From the NCBI GenBank assembly GCA_964595365.1, contig CAZQQC010000046.1, forward strand, positions 1-19,364: a stretch of 19,364 nt of DNA, written 5' to 3'. The notes under the pieces are model-generated. The model saw only the letters and a program-made list of their open reading frames with translations, searched no databases and was not told where the DNA came from. This DNA is from Fen-1258 sp964595365 (GTDB lineage Bacteria > Bacteroidota > Ignavibacteria > Ignavibacteriales > Melioribacteraceae). Below, in pieces: positions 1-6,820 of the stretch (positions within the stretch are counted from its first letter, which is position 1; each line of letters starts with the position of its first letter). A program made the translations under genes and the position numbers.

Positions 1-32
1 GAGTAACTTTATTAATTTTAACGGAGGTTAAA

Positions 33-209
33 ATGAAAGAACTAAATGCTCTTCAAATGGAAGAAATTAATGGTGGTGATACAGCCACCTGTATTGCCTA
101 TGCGTATACTAATCATGGATGGCTTTCTGTTTGGGCTTTTGTTCAAACTCTGTATATTCCGGCAACAGGAGTTGCAATTGCAGCCGCGTGTTTAGCACAT
201 AATCTTTAA
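33..209 (+). CDS. Double-glycine-leader peptide (bacteriocin-like), 58 aa
   Basis: Small ORF with a strong ribosome binding site (GGAGG at 23-27, five bases before the ATG). Residues 1-15 read like a double-glycine leader: a short charged start, then LNALQMEEINGG, matching the leader pattern that C39-peptidase ABC exporters cut after GG. The predicted mature part is 43 residues, hydrophobic and rich in Ala, Tyr and Trp, with Cys20 and Cys53 that could form one disulfide. The alanine-rich stretch 44-55 could be a short membrane-active helix. This fits a secreted class II bacteriocin-like or signalling peptide. The sequence shows only the leader and the composition; the activity is inferred. 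No exporter or maturation gene is present in this window, though one could lie before base 1. A small membrane protein gene follows 14 bases downstream, in the position usual for an immunity protein. Confidence 0.75.
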   Translation: MKELNALQMEEINGGDTATCIAYAYTNHGWLSVWAFVQTLYIPATGVAIAAACLAHNL

Positions 210-223
210 AGATAGGATCAACT

Positions 224-469
224 ATGAGACTATTTTCATATTATTTACAAATCGTACTTCCGGTTGGTATATTACTTTGGCTATCTAAATTAAATTCTCC
301 AATCATATTTGTGTTCGGTTTATTCTTTTATATTATTATCTATCGGCCAATTATTGATTATTTTAGATTGTCCCGGTTAGGGATAGTTAAAAAGAAGTCT
401 GACATATGGCTCATACTATTCCCGTATTATCCAACTAAGTATTTTCATGATTTGTATTTCAAAATCTAG
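224..469 (+). CDS. Small membrane protein, possible immunity protein, 81 aa
   Basis: I do not recognise a family. The protein begins with a hydrophobic helix (about residues 5-22), then a second (about 26-45), a basic linker (RLSRLGIVKKK, about 48-58) and a third, shorter hydrophobic and aromatic stretch (about 60-75). It is therefore probably an inner-membrane protein with two or three passes. The start follows the double-glycine peptide gene by 14 bases with a weak AGGA-type binding site, so the two are probably cotranscribed. Small hydrophobic proteins next to bacteriocin genes are often immunity proteins; this role is inferred from position alone. The frame stays open after the TAG stop, which is described as a separate fragment. 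Confidence 0.6.
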   Translation: MRLFSYYLQIVLPVGILLWLSKLNSPIIFVFGLFFYIIIYRPIIDYFRLSRLGIVKKKSDIWLILFPYYPTKYFHDLYFKI

Positions 470-475
470 GTTCTA

Positions 476-643
476 TTGAACTGTTACAAAAGCTGCAAAG
501 AAAATGCTATCGTTAGATGGATTACCGTACGTGGGTACACATCAGGTACACCAAACTATTCTGCAGAGAGAAAATTCTTATGCGTTACTAATTACAGAGA
601 CTATCTTCGTTTAGCTAAAAATAAAATGATTGGTTATAACTGA
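476..643 (+). pseudogene. Unassigned reading-frame fragment
   Basis: This stretch continues in the same frame as the membrane protein gene after its TAG. It can be read from a TTG at 476 as 55 residues to the TGA at 641-643. The product would be soluble, basic and rich in Tyr and Arg, unlike the membrane protein before it. There is no ATG near its beginning and no clear ribosome binding site. It could be the tail of a decayed gene or chance. I do not recognise it, and confidence that it was ever coding is low. Confidence 0.25.
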
Positions 644-650
644 GAGATTT

Positions 651-670
651 CCCCGATGCTTGCGTCGGGG
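651..670. repeat. GC-rich hairpin, possible IS200-type left end
   Basis: Inverted repeat with a stem of CCCCGA (651-656) and TCGGGG (665-670) that can extend inward by two or three more pairs. It lies 24 bases before the ATG of the transposase remnant. IS200/IS605 elements carry an imperfect palindrome near the left end, just upstream of tnpA, that TnpA binds. Position and shape fit, but no cleavage site can be assigned. It could also be a simple terminator stem without a T tract. Confidence 0.4.
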
Positions 671-694
671 CAAAAGGATAAATAAATTGGAAGT

Positions 695-841
695 ATGAGT
701 GAGCATGTTGTAAAAAGTCATAACAAAACATTGTTGTTATATCAGTTGGTGCTTCCGGCAAAGTACAGAAGGAAAATATTTGCCTTATTAAGAAACGGCT
801 GTTGTAAGTGTGGAATTCTTTCTTTGCTTGAACCGGCTTAA
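695..841 (+). pseudogene. tnpA: IS200/IS605-family transposase (TnpA) remnant
   Basis: The first 29 codons from the ATG at 695 read MSEHVVKSHNKTLLLY then QLVLPAKYRRKIF. This follows the N-terminus of IS200-type Y1 transposases of the long-leader kind (KSHN.T.LLY.LV.PAKYRR). After this the match is lost: the frame runs another 19 codons to a TAA at 839-841 without the HUH motif or the catalytic tyrosine. A seven-residue echo of the family (CLIKKRL, like CLEI.KRY) appears in another frame from 781, so there is at least one frameshift plus a large deletion. A complete enzyme is about 130-155 residues, so this copy is inactive. Hairpins at 651-670 and 1031-1051 may be the element's ends. The assignment rests on recalled family sequence, not a search. 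Confidence 0.6.
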
Positions 842-1030
842 AAAAATGGTAAGTTAGAGAGCTCTCAGAAGTAACGGAGAAAATATTTAACCACGCAGTA
901 TTCACTTCCCTCACCTAAAGTGAATTAATTTTCTAATTGAATATAGACAACTTCCTCTGGGAAGAAAAGAAAATTTTAGGTTTGAAAATTTAATTTCTTC
1001 TATTACTAATTATGGAAAACTTTTAAGTTC

Positions 1031-1051
1031 ATCCGGAATTGATTTCCGGAT
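1031..1051. repeat. Perfect 8-bp hairpin
   Basis: ATCCGGAA (1031-1038) pairs with TTCCGGAT (1044-1051) around a 5-base loop. It lies 50 bases beyond the stop of the phosphorylase gene on the - strand and has no T tract on either side. It may be the right-end palindrome of the decayed IS200-type element, or a terminator or mRNA-end structure for the phosphorylase. The DNA from 842 to 1030 holds nothing else I can assign. An ATG-less frame is open from about 935 into the antisense of the phosphorylase gene, which I do not regard as coding. Confidence 0.4.
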
Positions 1052-1100
1052 ATCCCGGTTGATAGAACTTACGGTGTTACAATTTTTGAATTGGGTTAAA

Positions 1101-2426
1101 TTAATCCAGCGAGCACACCTCGGACGAAATCAATGTCTTGATTAATTTTATCGGTGTCGTAGGTGTTTTAGAAAGTTTAATAGCCAGAAGCAGTTTTTGT
1201 TTTACAAGATCAACTTTGTCTTTTCTATCGGTAAAAATCTCTGCGATGACGCTCCCTTTTTTAATCCGTTCGCCAATCTTCGGATAGAAGATTATCCCCG
1301 CTTTCGGATCAATCTTATCGGTCATCGTTAATCTACCTGCACCGAGTTCCAGCGATGCCATTCCAATTTGATAATTATCTATCGATTGTAGATAGCCTGA
1401 TTTATCTGCAACTATAGTCTCGTTGATTTTTGACTTTGGATATTTTTCCGGATGTTTAATTAGATTAACATTTCCGCCTTGAAGCCGGACAATTTCCAAA
1501 AATTTATCGAATGCTCTTCCGTTTGCAATAATTTCTTTCGAGATTTCAATTCCTTCTTTAATAGTTGATGCTTTACCACCAAGGAATATCATAGCTCCGG
1601 AAAGAATTTGTGAAAGCCGGGCTAGATTGCCGTGCGTTTCGCCATGCAAAACTTTTATTGATTCATAAACTTCAAGCCAGTTGCCAATATAATTTCCGAG
1701 TGGCTGATTCATATCGGTTATTAATGTGACAACTTTTTTTTTGAAAGCTTTTGCCGTGTTGGTAAGCGAACCGGCGAGCTCAAGCGAATCGTTATACTTT
1801 TTCATAAATGCGCCGGAACCTGTTTTCACATCAAGAACAAGTCCGTCAATTCCTTCGGCTAATTTTTTGCTCATGATGCTTGCCGTAATGAGCGGAATTG
1901 ATTCAACGGTTGCAGTTACGTCTCTCAGTGCGTAAATGATTTTATCTGCCGGTGCAACTTCTTTTGTTTGTCCGGCTAAAACTGCGCCGCATTTTTTCAA
2001 AATACTTTTGTATTGCGAAAGACTAATGCTCGTTTTGAATCCCGGTATAGCCTCCAGTTTATCTAACGTTCCACCGGTGTGTCCGAGCCCGCGTCCGCTG
2101 ATCATGGGAACATTAACACCTGCAGCGGCAACAATTGGAGAAAGTATCAGCGAGGTATTATCGCCTACGCCACCGGTAGAATGCTTATCAATTTTTTTCC
2201 CCCGGATTGAATCAAGATTAACAACATTTCCACTGTAGAGCATTGCACTGGTTAACCACGCTGTTTCGCGTTTATTCAAACCATTCAGATAAGCAGCCAT
2301 CAAGAATGATGAGAACTGGTAATCGGGAATATTTCTTTTTATGAAGTTCGAAATCAAAAATTTTATTTCTTCTTCGGTTAGGGAGTTCTTATCTCGCTTT
2401 TTCCTTATTAATTCGATGGTGTTCAT
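1101..2426 (-). CDS. deoA: Thymidine / pyrimidine-nucleoside phosphorylase
   Basis: Glycosyltransferase family 3 enzyme that splits thymidine (and perhaps uridine) with phosphate into the base and (deoxy)ribose 1-phosphate, in cytosolic pyrimidine salvage. At 441 residues it is full length for the DeoA/Pdp family. The order of parts is normal: an N-terminal helical domain, the phosphate loop KHSTGGVGD (81-89), the family signature SGRGLGHTGGTLDKLE (110-125), the base-binding segment RDVTATVES (168-176) with SIMSKKLAEG (183-192), LDVKTGSGAFM (198-208), and the C-terminal alpha/beta domain. The signature and MSKKLAEG look DeoA-like while other parts resemble Pdp, so substrate range cannot be decided here. 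It is transcribed divergently from pepT across 72 bases. Confidence 0.93.
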   Translation of the reverse strand: MNTIELIRKKRDKNSLTEEEIKFLISNFIKRNIPDYQFSSFLMAAYLNGLNKRETAWLTSAMLYSGNVVNLDSIRGKKIDKHSTGGVGDNTSLILSPIVAAAGVNVPMISGRGLGHTGGTLDKLEAIPGFKTSISLSQYKSILKKCGAVLAGQTKEVAPADKIIYALRDVTATVESIPLITASIMSKKLAEGIDGLVLDVKTGSGAFMKKYNDSLELAGSLTNTAKAFKKKVVTLITDMNQPLGNYIGNWLEVYESIKVLHGETHGNLARLSQILSGAMIFLGGKASTIKEGIEISKEIIANGRAFDKFLEIVRLQGGNVNLIKHPEKYPKSKINETIVADKSGYLQSIDNYQIGMASLELGAGRLTMTDKIDPKAGIIFYPKIGERIKKGSVIAEIFTDRKDKVDLVKQKLLLAIKLSKTPTTPIKLIKTLISSEVCSLD

Positions 2427-2428
2427 TA

Positions 2429-2460
2429 TTGAAACTCACTCTTATTTTCTATTAACTTTG
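2429..2460 (+). promoter_or_regulatory. Bacteroidota-type promoter for pepT
   Basis: TAACTTTG at 2453-2460 matches the -7 element TAnnTTTG exactly. A TTG at 2429-2431 lies 21 bases upstream, which fits the -33 element. This predicts a transcript with a leader of about 30 bases that carries the GAGG binding site before pepT. No equivalent match was found for the divergent phosphorylase gene. Confidence 0.55.
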
Positions 2461-2498
2461 ATTAATAAATAATCATTCTAAAAAGAATTGAGGTAAAA

Positions 2499-3749
2499 AT
2501 GTTTGATCCCGCATACAAATTCACCTGTGTTGACCGCTTCCTAAAATACGTAAAATATGATACTCAATCGAATGAAGATTCAACAACATTTCCCAGCGAT
2601 CCGAAAGAGCTTGAACTCTCAAAAGCATTGGTAGAAGAATTAAAACAGATCGGTTTGAAAGATGCTGCAATGGACGAACACGGTTACGTTACGGCTACGT
2701 TGCCTTCGAATAGCACGAAGGATGTTCCTACAATCGGATTCATTTCGCATGTGGATACCAGTCCGGCAGTAACAGGAGCTAATGTTAATCCTGTCATTCA
2801 TAAAAATTACCGGGGAGGGGATATTGTTCTGCCTAAAGATTCATCAAAGATTATCGACTTTGCTGGCAATCCCGAATTGAAAGACATGATCGGGTTCGAC
2901 ATAATAACCACAGACGGAACAACATTACTTGGCGCCGACGATAAAGCCGGCGTTGCAGAAATTATGGATGCAATAAATTATCTAATTACTCATCCCGAAG
3001 TTAAGCACGGAACAATTCGGGTTTGTTTTACACCAGATGAAGAAGTCGGCCGCGGCACCGAAAAATTTGACGTTCAGAAATTTGGCGCAAAGTATGCTTA
3101 CACAATCGACGGTTCTACACGAGGCGAAGTGGAAACGGAGACATTTAGCGCCGATGCAGTTGCTGTCAGGTTTAACGGAAAAAATGTTCATCCGGGCTAC
3201 GCTAAAGGCAAGATGATTAATGCTGTTAAAGTTGCCGCAAAATTTGTAGAATCGCTTCCGAAGGGACATCTATCACCTGAAACTACCGAGAAGCGGGAAG
3301 GTTATGTTCATCCTGCTCAGGTTAACGGAAACGAATCTCAAACTGTTGTGAAATTTATTATCCGCGATTTTTACGCCGATAAACTGAAAGAATTCGAAAC
3401 ACTCTTAAAAGGTCTGTGCGAAAAAACTGTAGCGCAATTTCCCGGCTCGTCGTTTGAGTTTGAAATTACCGAACAATACCGCAACATGAAGTACATATTG
3501 GATAAACATCCGCAGGTTGAAGCGTATGCCGTTGAAGCTTTGAAACGTCTTGGTATCGAACCAATCAATTCCTCAATTCGAGGTGGCACCGACGGTTCGC
3601 GTTTAAGTTACATGGGTCTTCCAACACCGAACATATTTGCAGGCGGACATAATTTTCATGCTTACACCGAATATGTAGCTGTTCAGGATATGGAAGCCGC
3701 AGTAAAAATGATTGTTACTCTTGCAAATATTTGGGAAGAAAAATCATAA
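2499..3749 (+). CDS. pepT: Peptidase T (tripeptide aminopeptidase)
   Basis: M20-family zinc aminopeptidase that removes the N-terminal residue from tripeptides in the cytosol, a last step of peptide breakdown. At 416 residues it is normal for PepT. By comparison with the Salmonella enzyme, the dinuclear site is visible: His84 and catalytic Asp86 in HVDTSP, bridging Asp147 in GADDKAG, catalytic Glu181 and metal ligand Glu182 in PDEEVG, Asp204 in IDG, and His387 in GGHNFHAYTE. The lid domain lies at about 215-325, and RGGTDGSRLS (361-370) is the usual substrate-binding stretch. The ATG has a GAGG site seven bases upstream and a good promoter. The gene stands alone, divergent from the phosphorylase. 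Confidence 0.95.
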   Translation: MFDPAYKFTCVDRFLKYVKYDTQSNEDSTTFPSDPKELELSKALVEELKQIGLKDAAMDEHGYVTATLPSNSTKDVPTIGFISHVDTSPAVTGANVNPVIHKNYRGGDIVLPKDSSKIIDFAGNPELKDMIGFDIITTDGTTLLGADDKAGVAEIMDAINYLITHPEVKHGTIRVCFTPDEEVGRGTEKFDVQKFGAKYAYTIDGSTRGEVETETFSADAVAVRFNGKNVHPGYAKGKMINAVKVAAKFVESLPKGHLSPETTEKREGYVHPAQVNGNESQTVVKFIIRDFYADKLKEFETLLKGLCEKTVAQFPGSSFEFEITEQYRNMKYILDKHPQVEAYAVEALKRLGIEPINSSIRGGTDGSRLSYMGLPTPNIFAGGHNFHAYTEYVAVQDMEAAVKMIVTLANIWEEKS

Positions 3750-3844
3750 AGAGAATATAATCGATTGGTAATGGATAATGGAAAACGAAATGAAGATGGA
3801 ATATGTTTAATATTTGTGACCTTCAACCTTTTGACATATAACCC

Positions 3845-4708
3845 GTGACTTCAAGAATGCCTCGCAGATTAAAACGCGCGACCAACATTGCGCTGTCTAT
3901 AAATATTTTTCTCTTTGTCATCAAAGCTATTGTTGGAATTCTTTCCAACTCGATCGCCGTTATTTCTGAAGCGCTGAATTCATTTACAGATATACTTGTA
4001 TCGATTGGAATTAAAGTTGCTGTGAAAATTTCGCGCGACGAGGCGGATGAAAAACATCAATTCGGGCACAACGCAGCACAGCCGCTTGCAGCTTTTATGC
4101 TTTCTGTTTTTGCATTTGTTGTGGGCATCAATATTGTAGAAGAATCAATCAAACGTCTGCTGAACCCCAACAAAGTAAATGACATTCTGGCGGTTTATGT
4201 TGTTTTGACTGCAACTATTGTTACCAAAATTGTTTTGAATCGATATCAAGTTAGAATTGGAAAAATATTTAACAGCCCGGCTATACGCGCTGCCTCGGTT
4301 GACAGCATTAATGATGTTCTGGCTTCGGCGATTGCACTGTGCGGTGTTATAGGAGCGGCTTACAATTTAGAGTACTTCGATAGCATTGCCGGAATTCTGG
4401 TAGCGACGTTCATTTTTAAATCCGGTTACGAAGTTGCACGCGAGAATTTGGATTACCTTATGGGACGCTCTGCTACGCAGGATTTTGATAACAGGGTGAA
4501 AAATATTACAATGAATGTTGAAGGAGTTTTGGGTATCAACGATCTCCGCTCTCACTATGTTGGAAATAAATTTCACATCGAAGTTCATATTGAGGTTGAT
4601 AAAAACTGTTCCACCGAAGTCTCTCACCGGATAGGAACAGATGTAAAATTTGCTCTGGAAAAAATTGAAGAGGTTCAAAAAGTTTTTGTTCATGTTGATC
4701 CGGTTTAA
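3845..4708 (+). CDS. Cation diffusion facilitator transporter, possibly Mn-type
   Basis: Inner-membrane metal/proton antiporter with six predicted helices (about residues 14-33, 37-60, 79-98, 113-131, 155-172, 180-196) and a cytosolic C-terminal domain (about 205-287). The conserved HxxGH cytosolic motif is HQFGH at 71-75. The metal site in helix 2 reads N45xxxD49 and in helix 5 reads D153xxxD157. Zinc transporters usually have H/DxxxD with HxxxD, while the N/D-D/D set is known from MntE-like manganese exporters, so manganese efflux is the best guess but not shown. The frame starts at a GTG (3845); an ATG five codons in (3857) is an equally good start, and neither has a clear ribosome binding site. 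Confidence 0.88.
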   Translation: MTSRMPRRLKRATNIALSINIFLFVIKAIVGILSNSIAVISEALNSFTDILVSIGIKVAVKISRDEADEKHQFGHNAAQPLAAFMLSVFAFVVGINIVEESIKRLLNPNKVNDILAVYVVLTATIVTKIVLNRYQVRIGKIFNSPAIRAASVDSINDVLASAIALCGVIGAAYNLEYFDSIAGILVATFIFKSGYEVARENLDYLMGRSATQDFDNRVKNITMNVEGVLGINDLRSHYVGNKFHIEVHIEVDKNCSTEVSHRIGTDVKFALEKIEEVQKVFVHVDPV

Positions 4709-4783
4709 AACTTTACACATCAATATGCTGCGAACCGCAAACGGTATATTTTTATATCTTTAACAATAATACGGTGTTGAATT

Positions 4784-6478
4784 ATGATAGAACTAAAGAA
4801 GCTTACACTACTTCATGTCTTGCAATTTGCTTCGGAAAATTATCCGGATAGACATGCGGTTTCATTCGTGGATAAAGATAAAATCACTTACCGGGAATTC
4901 AATTTTAAGGTAGAAGAAGTTTCCCGTTTCTTAAAAGGTGAAGGAGTTATTGCAGGCGACAGGGTTGCGATACTGAGCGAGAACCAGCCGAACTGGGCTA
5001 TCGCATTTTTTGCGATTACAACTATGGGTGCGGTTGCCGTTCCAATCATGACCGAATTTCACTCAACCGAAGTTCATCATATACTTCGCCATTCAGAAAG
5101 CAAAGCTGTTTTTGCCTCGGCAAAATATTTCGGGAAGATAGAAGGATTCCAATTTGAGTCGCTGCAGACCAGAATCTTAATTGACGATTTTTCCATTATT
5201 CCTCCCGAAACGAAAAATGATTTTCTTAAAGAAGTAATTGCCGGTGGCAAAAAAGAGTTTGCTAAAATCAAAGAAGCCGCTTTAAAATTTGTAGGATTGA
5301 TTCCGGATGAGGTTGAAGAAACAAACATCGCTTCAATACTTTACACTTCAGGCACTACAGGGCATTCGAAGGGAGTTATGCTCACTCATAAAAACATTGT
5401 GTCGGATGCAATTGCAACCCTTCAAATTGTCAACGTTACAAGCTCGGATAGAATGTTATCTATTCTTCCTTTGTTTCATACGATTGAATCTACCCTCGGA
5501 CTCGTTACACCTTTTATGGCAGGTGCATCAATAACATATTTAGAAAAGCCACCTACAGCTGCAGCTTTGCTTCCGGCTCTCTCAAAAGTCAAACCGACAA
5601 TAATGCTTGCCGTTCCGCTAGTCATCGAAAAAATTTATCGTGCAAAAATTTTTCCGGAGTTTAACCGCAAAATAATTGTCAAAGGGCTTTATAAAATTCC
5701 GGCAATCAGAAAAAAATTAAACAAAATTGCTGGCAAGAAACTTTTACAAACATTCGGCGGTGAACTGAGAATGTTTTGTATCGGTGGGGCACCGCTTGCC
5801 CCTGAAGTCGAGAAATTTTTGAACGAGTCCGGATTTCCATATGCAGTCGGATACGGATTGACAGAAACATCACCTCTTGTAACGGGAACGCCCCCGGAAT
5901 TTGTTCGAATGCGTTCTGCCGGTAAAATTTTACCCGGCATGCAAATTAAAATTGCCAACGCCGATTCTAAAACCGGTGAAGGAGAAATTTTGATCAAGGG
6001 TACAAATGTGATGAAGGAATATTACAAAGATCCCGAGAGAACAAAAGATGTATTTGATAGTGAAGGATGGTTTAAAAGCGGCGACCTTGGAATGATTGAC
6101 AAAGATAATTACCTCTTTATCAAGGGCAGATTGAAAAATGTTATTATCGGTCCCAACGGAAAAAATATTTATCCGGAAGAGATCGAATCGATCATTAATG
6201 AATTCCCTTTTGTTGCAGAATCTCTTGTGATGGAAAAAGGGGGACAGCTTATAGCAAGAGTTTACATCAACAACGAAGAAATTGACAGCGAATTTAAGAT
6301 TCAAAAACTTAGCGAGCCAAAAGCGCGTCAGATAGTAAACAAATTGTTATCGGATATTCTAACTCAAGTTAATGAAAGAGTAAACACATTTTCGCGTCTA
6401 AACAAAATTATCGAACAACCCGAACCGTTTGAAAAAACACCTACACAGAAAATTAAACGGTATCTCTATGTGGATTGA
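4784..6478 (+). CDS. Long-chain acyl-CoA synthetase (AMP-forming)
   Basis: ANL-superfamily enzyme, 564 residues. It activates a carboxylic acid, probably a long-chain fatty acid, with ATP and then transfers the acyl group to CoA. Core motifs in order: the P-loop YTSGTTGHSKGVMLTH (187-201), LPLFH (228-232), the A5 motif YGLTETSP (357-364), SGDLG (432-436), the hinge region IKGRLKNVII (446-455) with the glycine/PEEIE block after it, and the C-terminal A10 lysine in PTQKIKR (Lys556). There is no signal peptide. The exact substrate cannot be read from sequence. A weak -7-like TATCTTTA lies at 4755-4762. The gene appears to be monocistronic, with a gap of more than 300 bases downstream. Confidence 0.88.
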   Translation: MIELKKLTLLHVLQFASENYPDRHAVSFVDKDKITYREFNFKVEEVSRFLKGEGVIAGDRVAILSENQPNWAIAFFAITTMGAVAVPIMTEFHSTEVHHILRHSESKAVFASAKYFGKIEGFQFESLQTRILIDDFSIIPPETKNDFLKEVIAGGKKEFAKIKEAALKFVGLIPDEVEETNIASILYTSGTTGHSKGVMLTHKNIVSDAIATLQIVNVTSSDRMLSILPLFHTIESTLGLVTPFMAGASITYLEKPPTAAALLPALSKVKPTIMLAVPLVIEKIYRAKIFPEFNRKIIVKGLYKIPAIRKKLNKIAGKKLLQTFGGELRMFCIGGAPLAPEVEKFLNESGFPYAVGYGLTETSPLVTGTPPEFVRMRSAGKILPGMQIKIANADSKTGEGEILIKGTNVMKEYYKDPERTKDVFDSEGWFKSGDLGMIDKDNYLFIKGRLKNVIIGPNGKNIYPEEIESIINEFPFVAESLVMEKGGQLIARVYINNEEIDSEFKIQKLSEPKARQIVNKLLSDILTQVNERVNTFSRLNKIIEQPEPFEKTPTQKIKRYLYVD

Positions 6479-6520
6479 TACTGGATTCTTTATAACTTAT
6501 AATTTTGCCCGGCATCTATC

Positions 6521-6562
6521 ATCGAGAATCAAGCATTCAGAATCGAGCACCGAACATCAAAC
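6521..6562. repeat. Degenerate 7-bp tandem repeat (consensus near ATCRARC)
   Basis: Six consecutive heptamers (6521-6527 to 6556-6562) each follow ATCRARC with one to three changes, and the seventh starts at 6563. The run lies in the 342-base gap between the acyl-CoA synthetase and prc genes. The rest of the gap (6479-6820) holds no gene I can support: frames are open on both strands, but neither has a recognisable product. The AT-rich stretch 6720-6810 probably includes the prc promoter, with no clean TAnnTTTG match. Confidence 0.6.
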
Positions 6563-6820
6563 ATTAATTTTCTTTTGGCGAACTTTTTCGGCAGGCTTTT
6601 CACAACCAGATCATACGAATGATCTATACGATCCGAAATTTTATTACCGGCAATATAACTGTAAAACAAAACGGTGTTCCAGAATGTTTTCGAACCTTTT
6701 CTATATATATTATTGTTCTTCAAATAGCTCTTTGTATTTAAAATTTAGCACAATTTTTTTGAAACTAAAGCATTATTTTAGTGTATTATTAACTCAATTA
6801 ATCTAAAAAATGGAATTCGA

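Noticed and set aside
615..914. Open 99-residue frame on the - strand
   Set aside because: It is antisense to the IS200-type transposase remnant and its product has no recognisable domain; it has no supporting start signals.
1726..2238. Frames antisense to the phosphorylase gene
   Set aside because: The opposite strand encodes a complete, motif-rich enzyme, so these are shadows.
4734..4745. ACCG-CAAA-CGGT hairpin after the CDF gene as a terminator
   Set aside because: The stem is only four pairs and the following T-rich sequence overlaps the presumed promoter of the next gene; too weak to call.
6429..6806. Open frames on both strands in the gap after the acyl-CoA synthetase (+ 6429-6806, - 6529-6723)
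   Set aside because: The + frame overlaps the synthetase end, and the - frame runs into the heptad repeat. Neither has a binding site or a product I recognise. The - frame could be an old gene tail, but nothing supports it.
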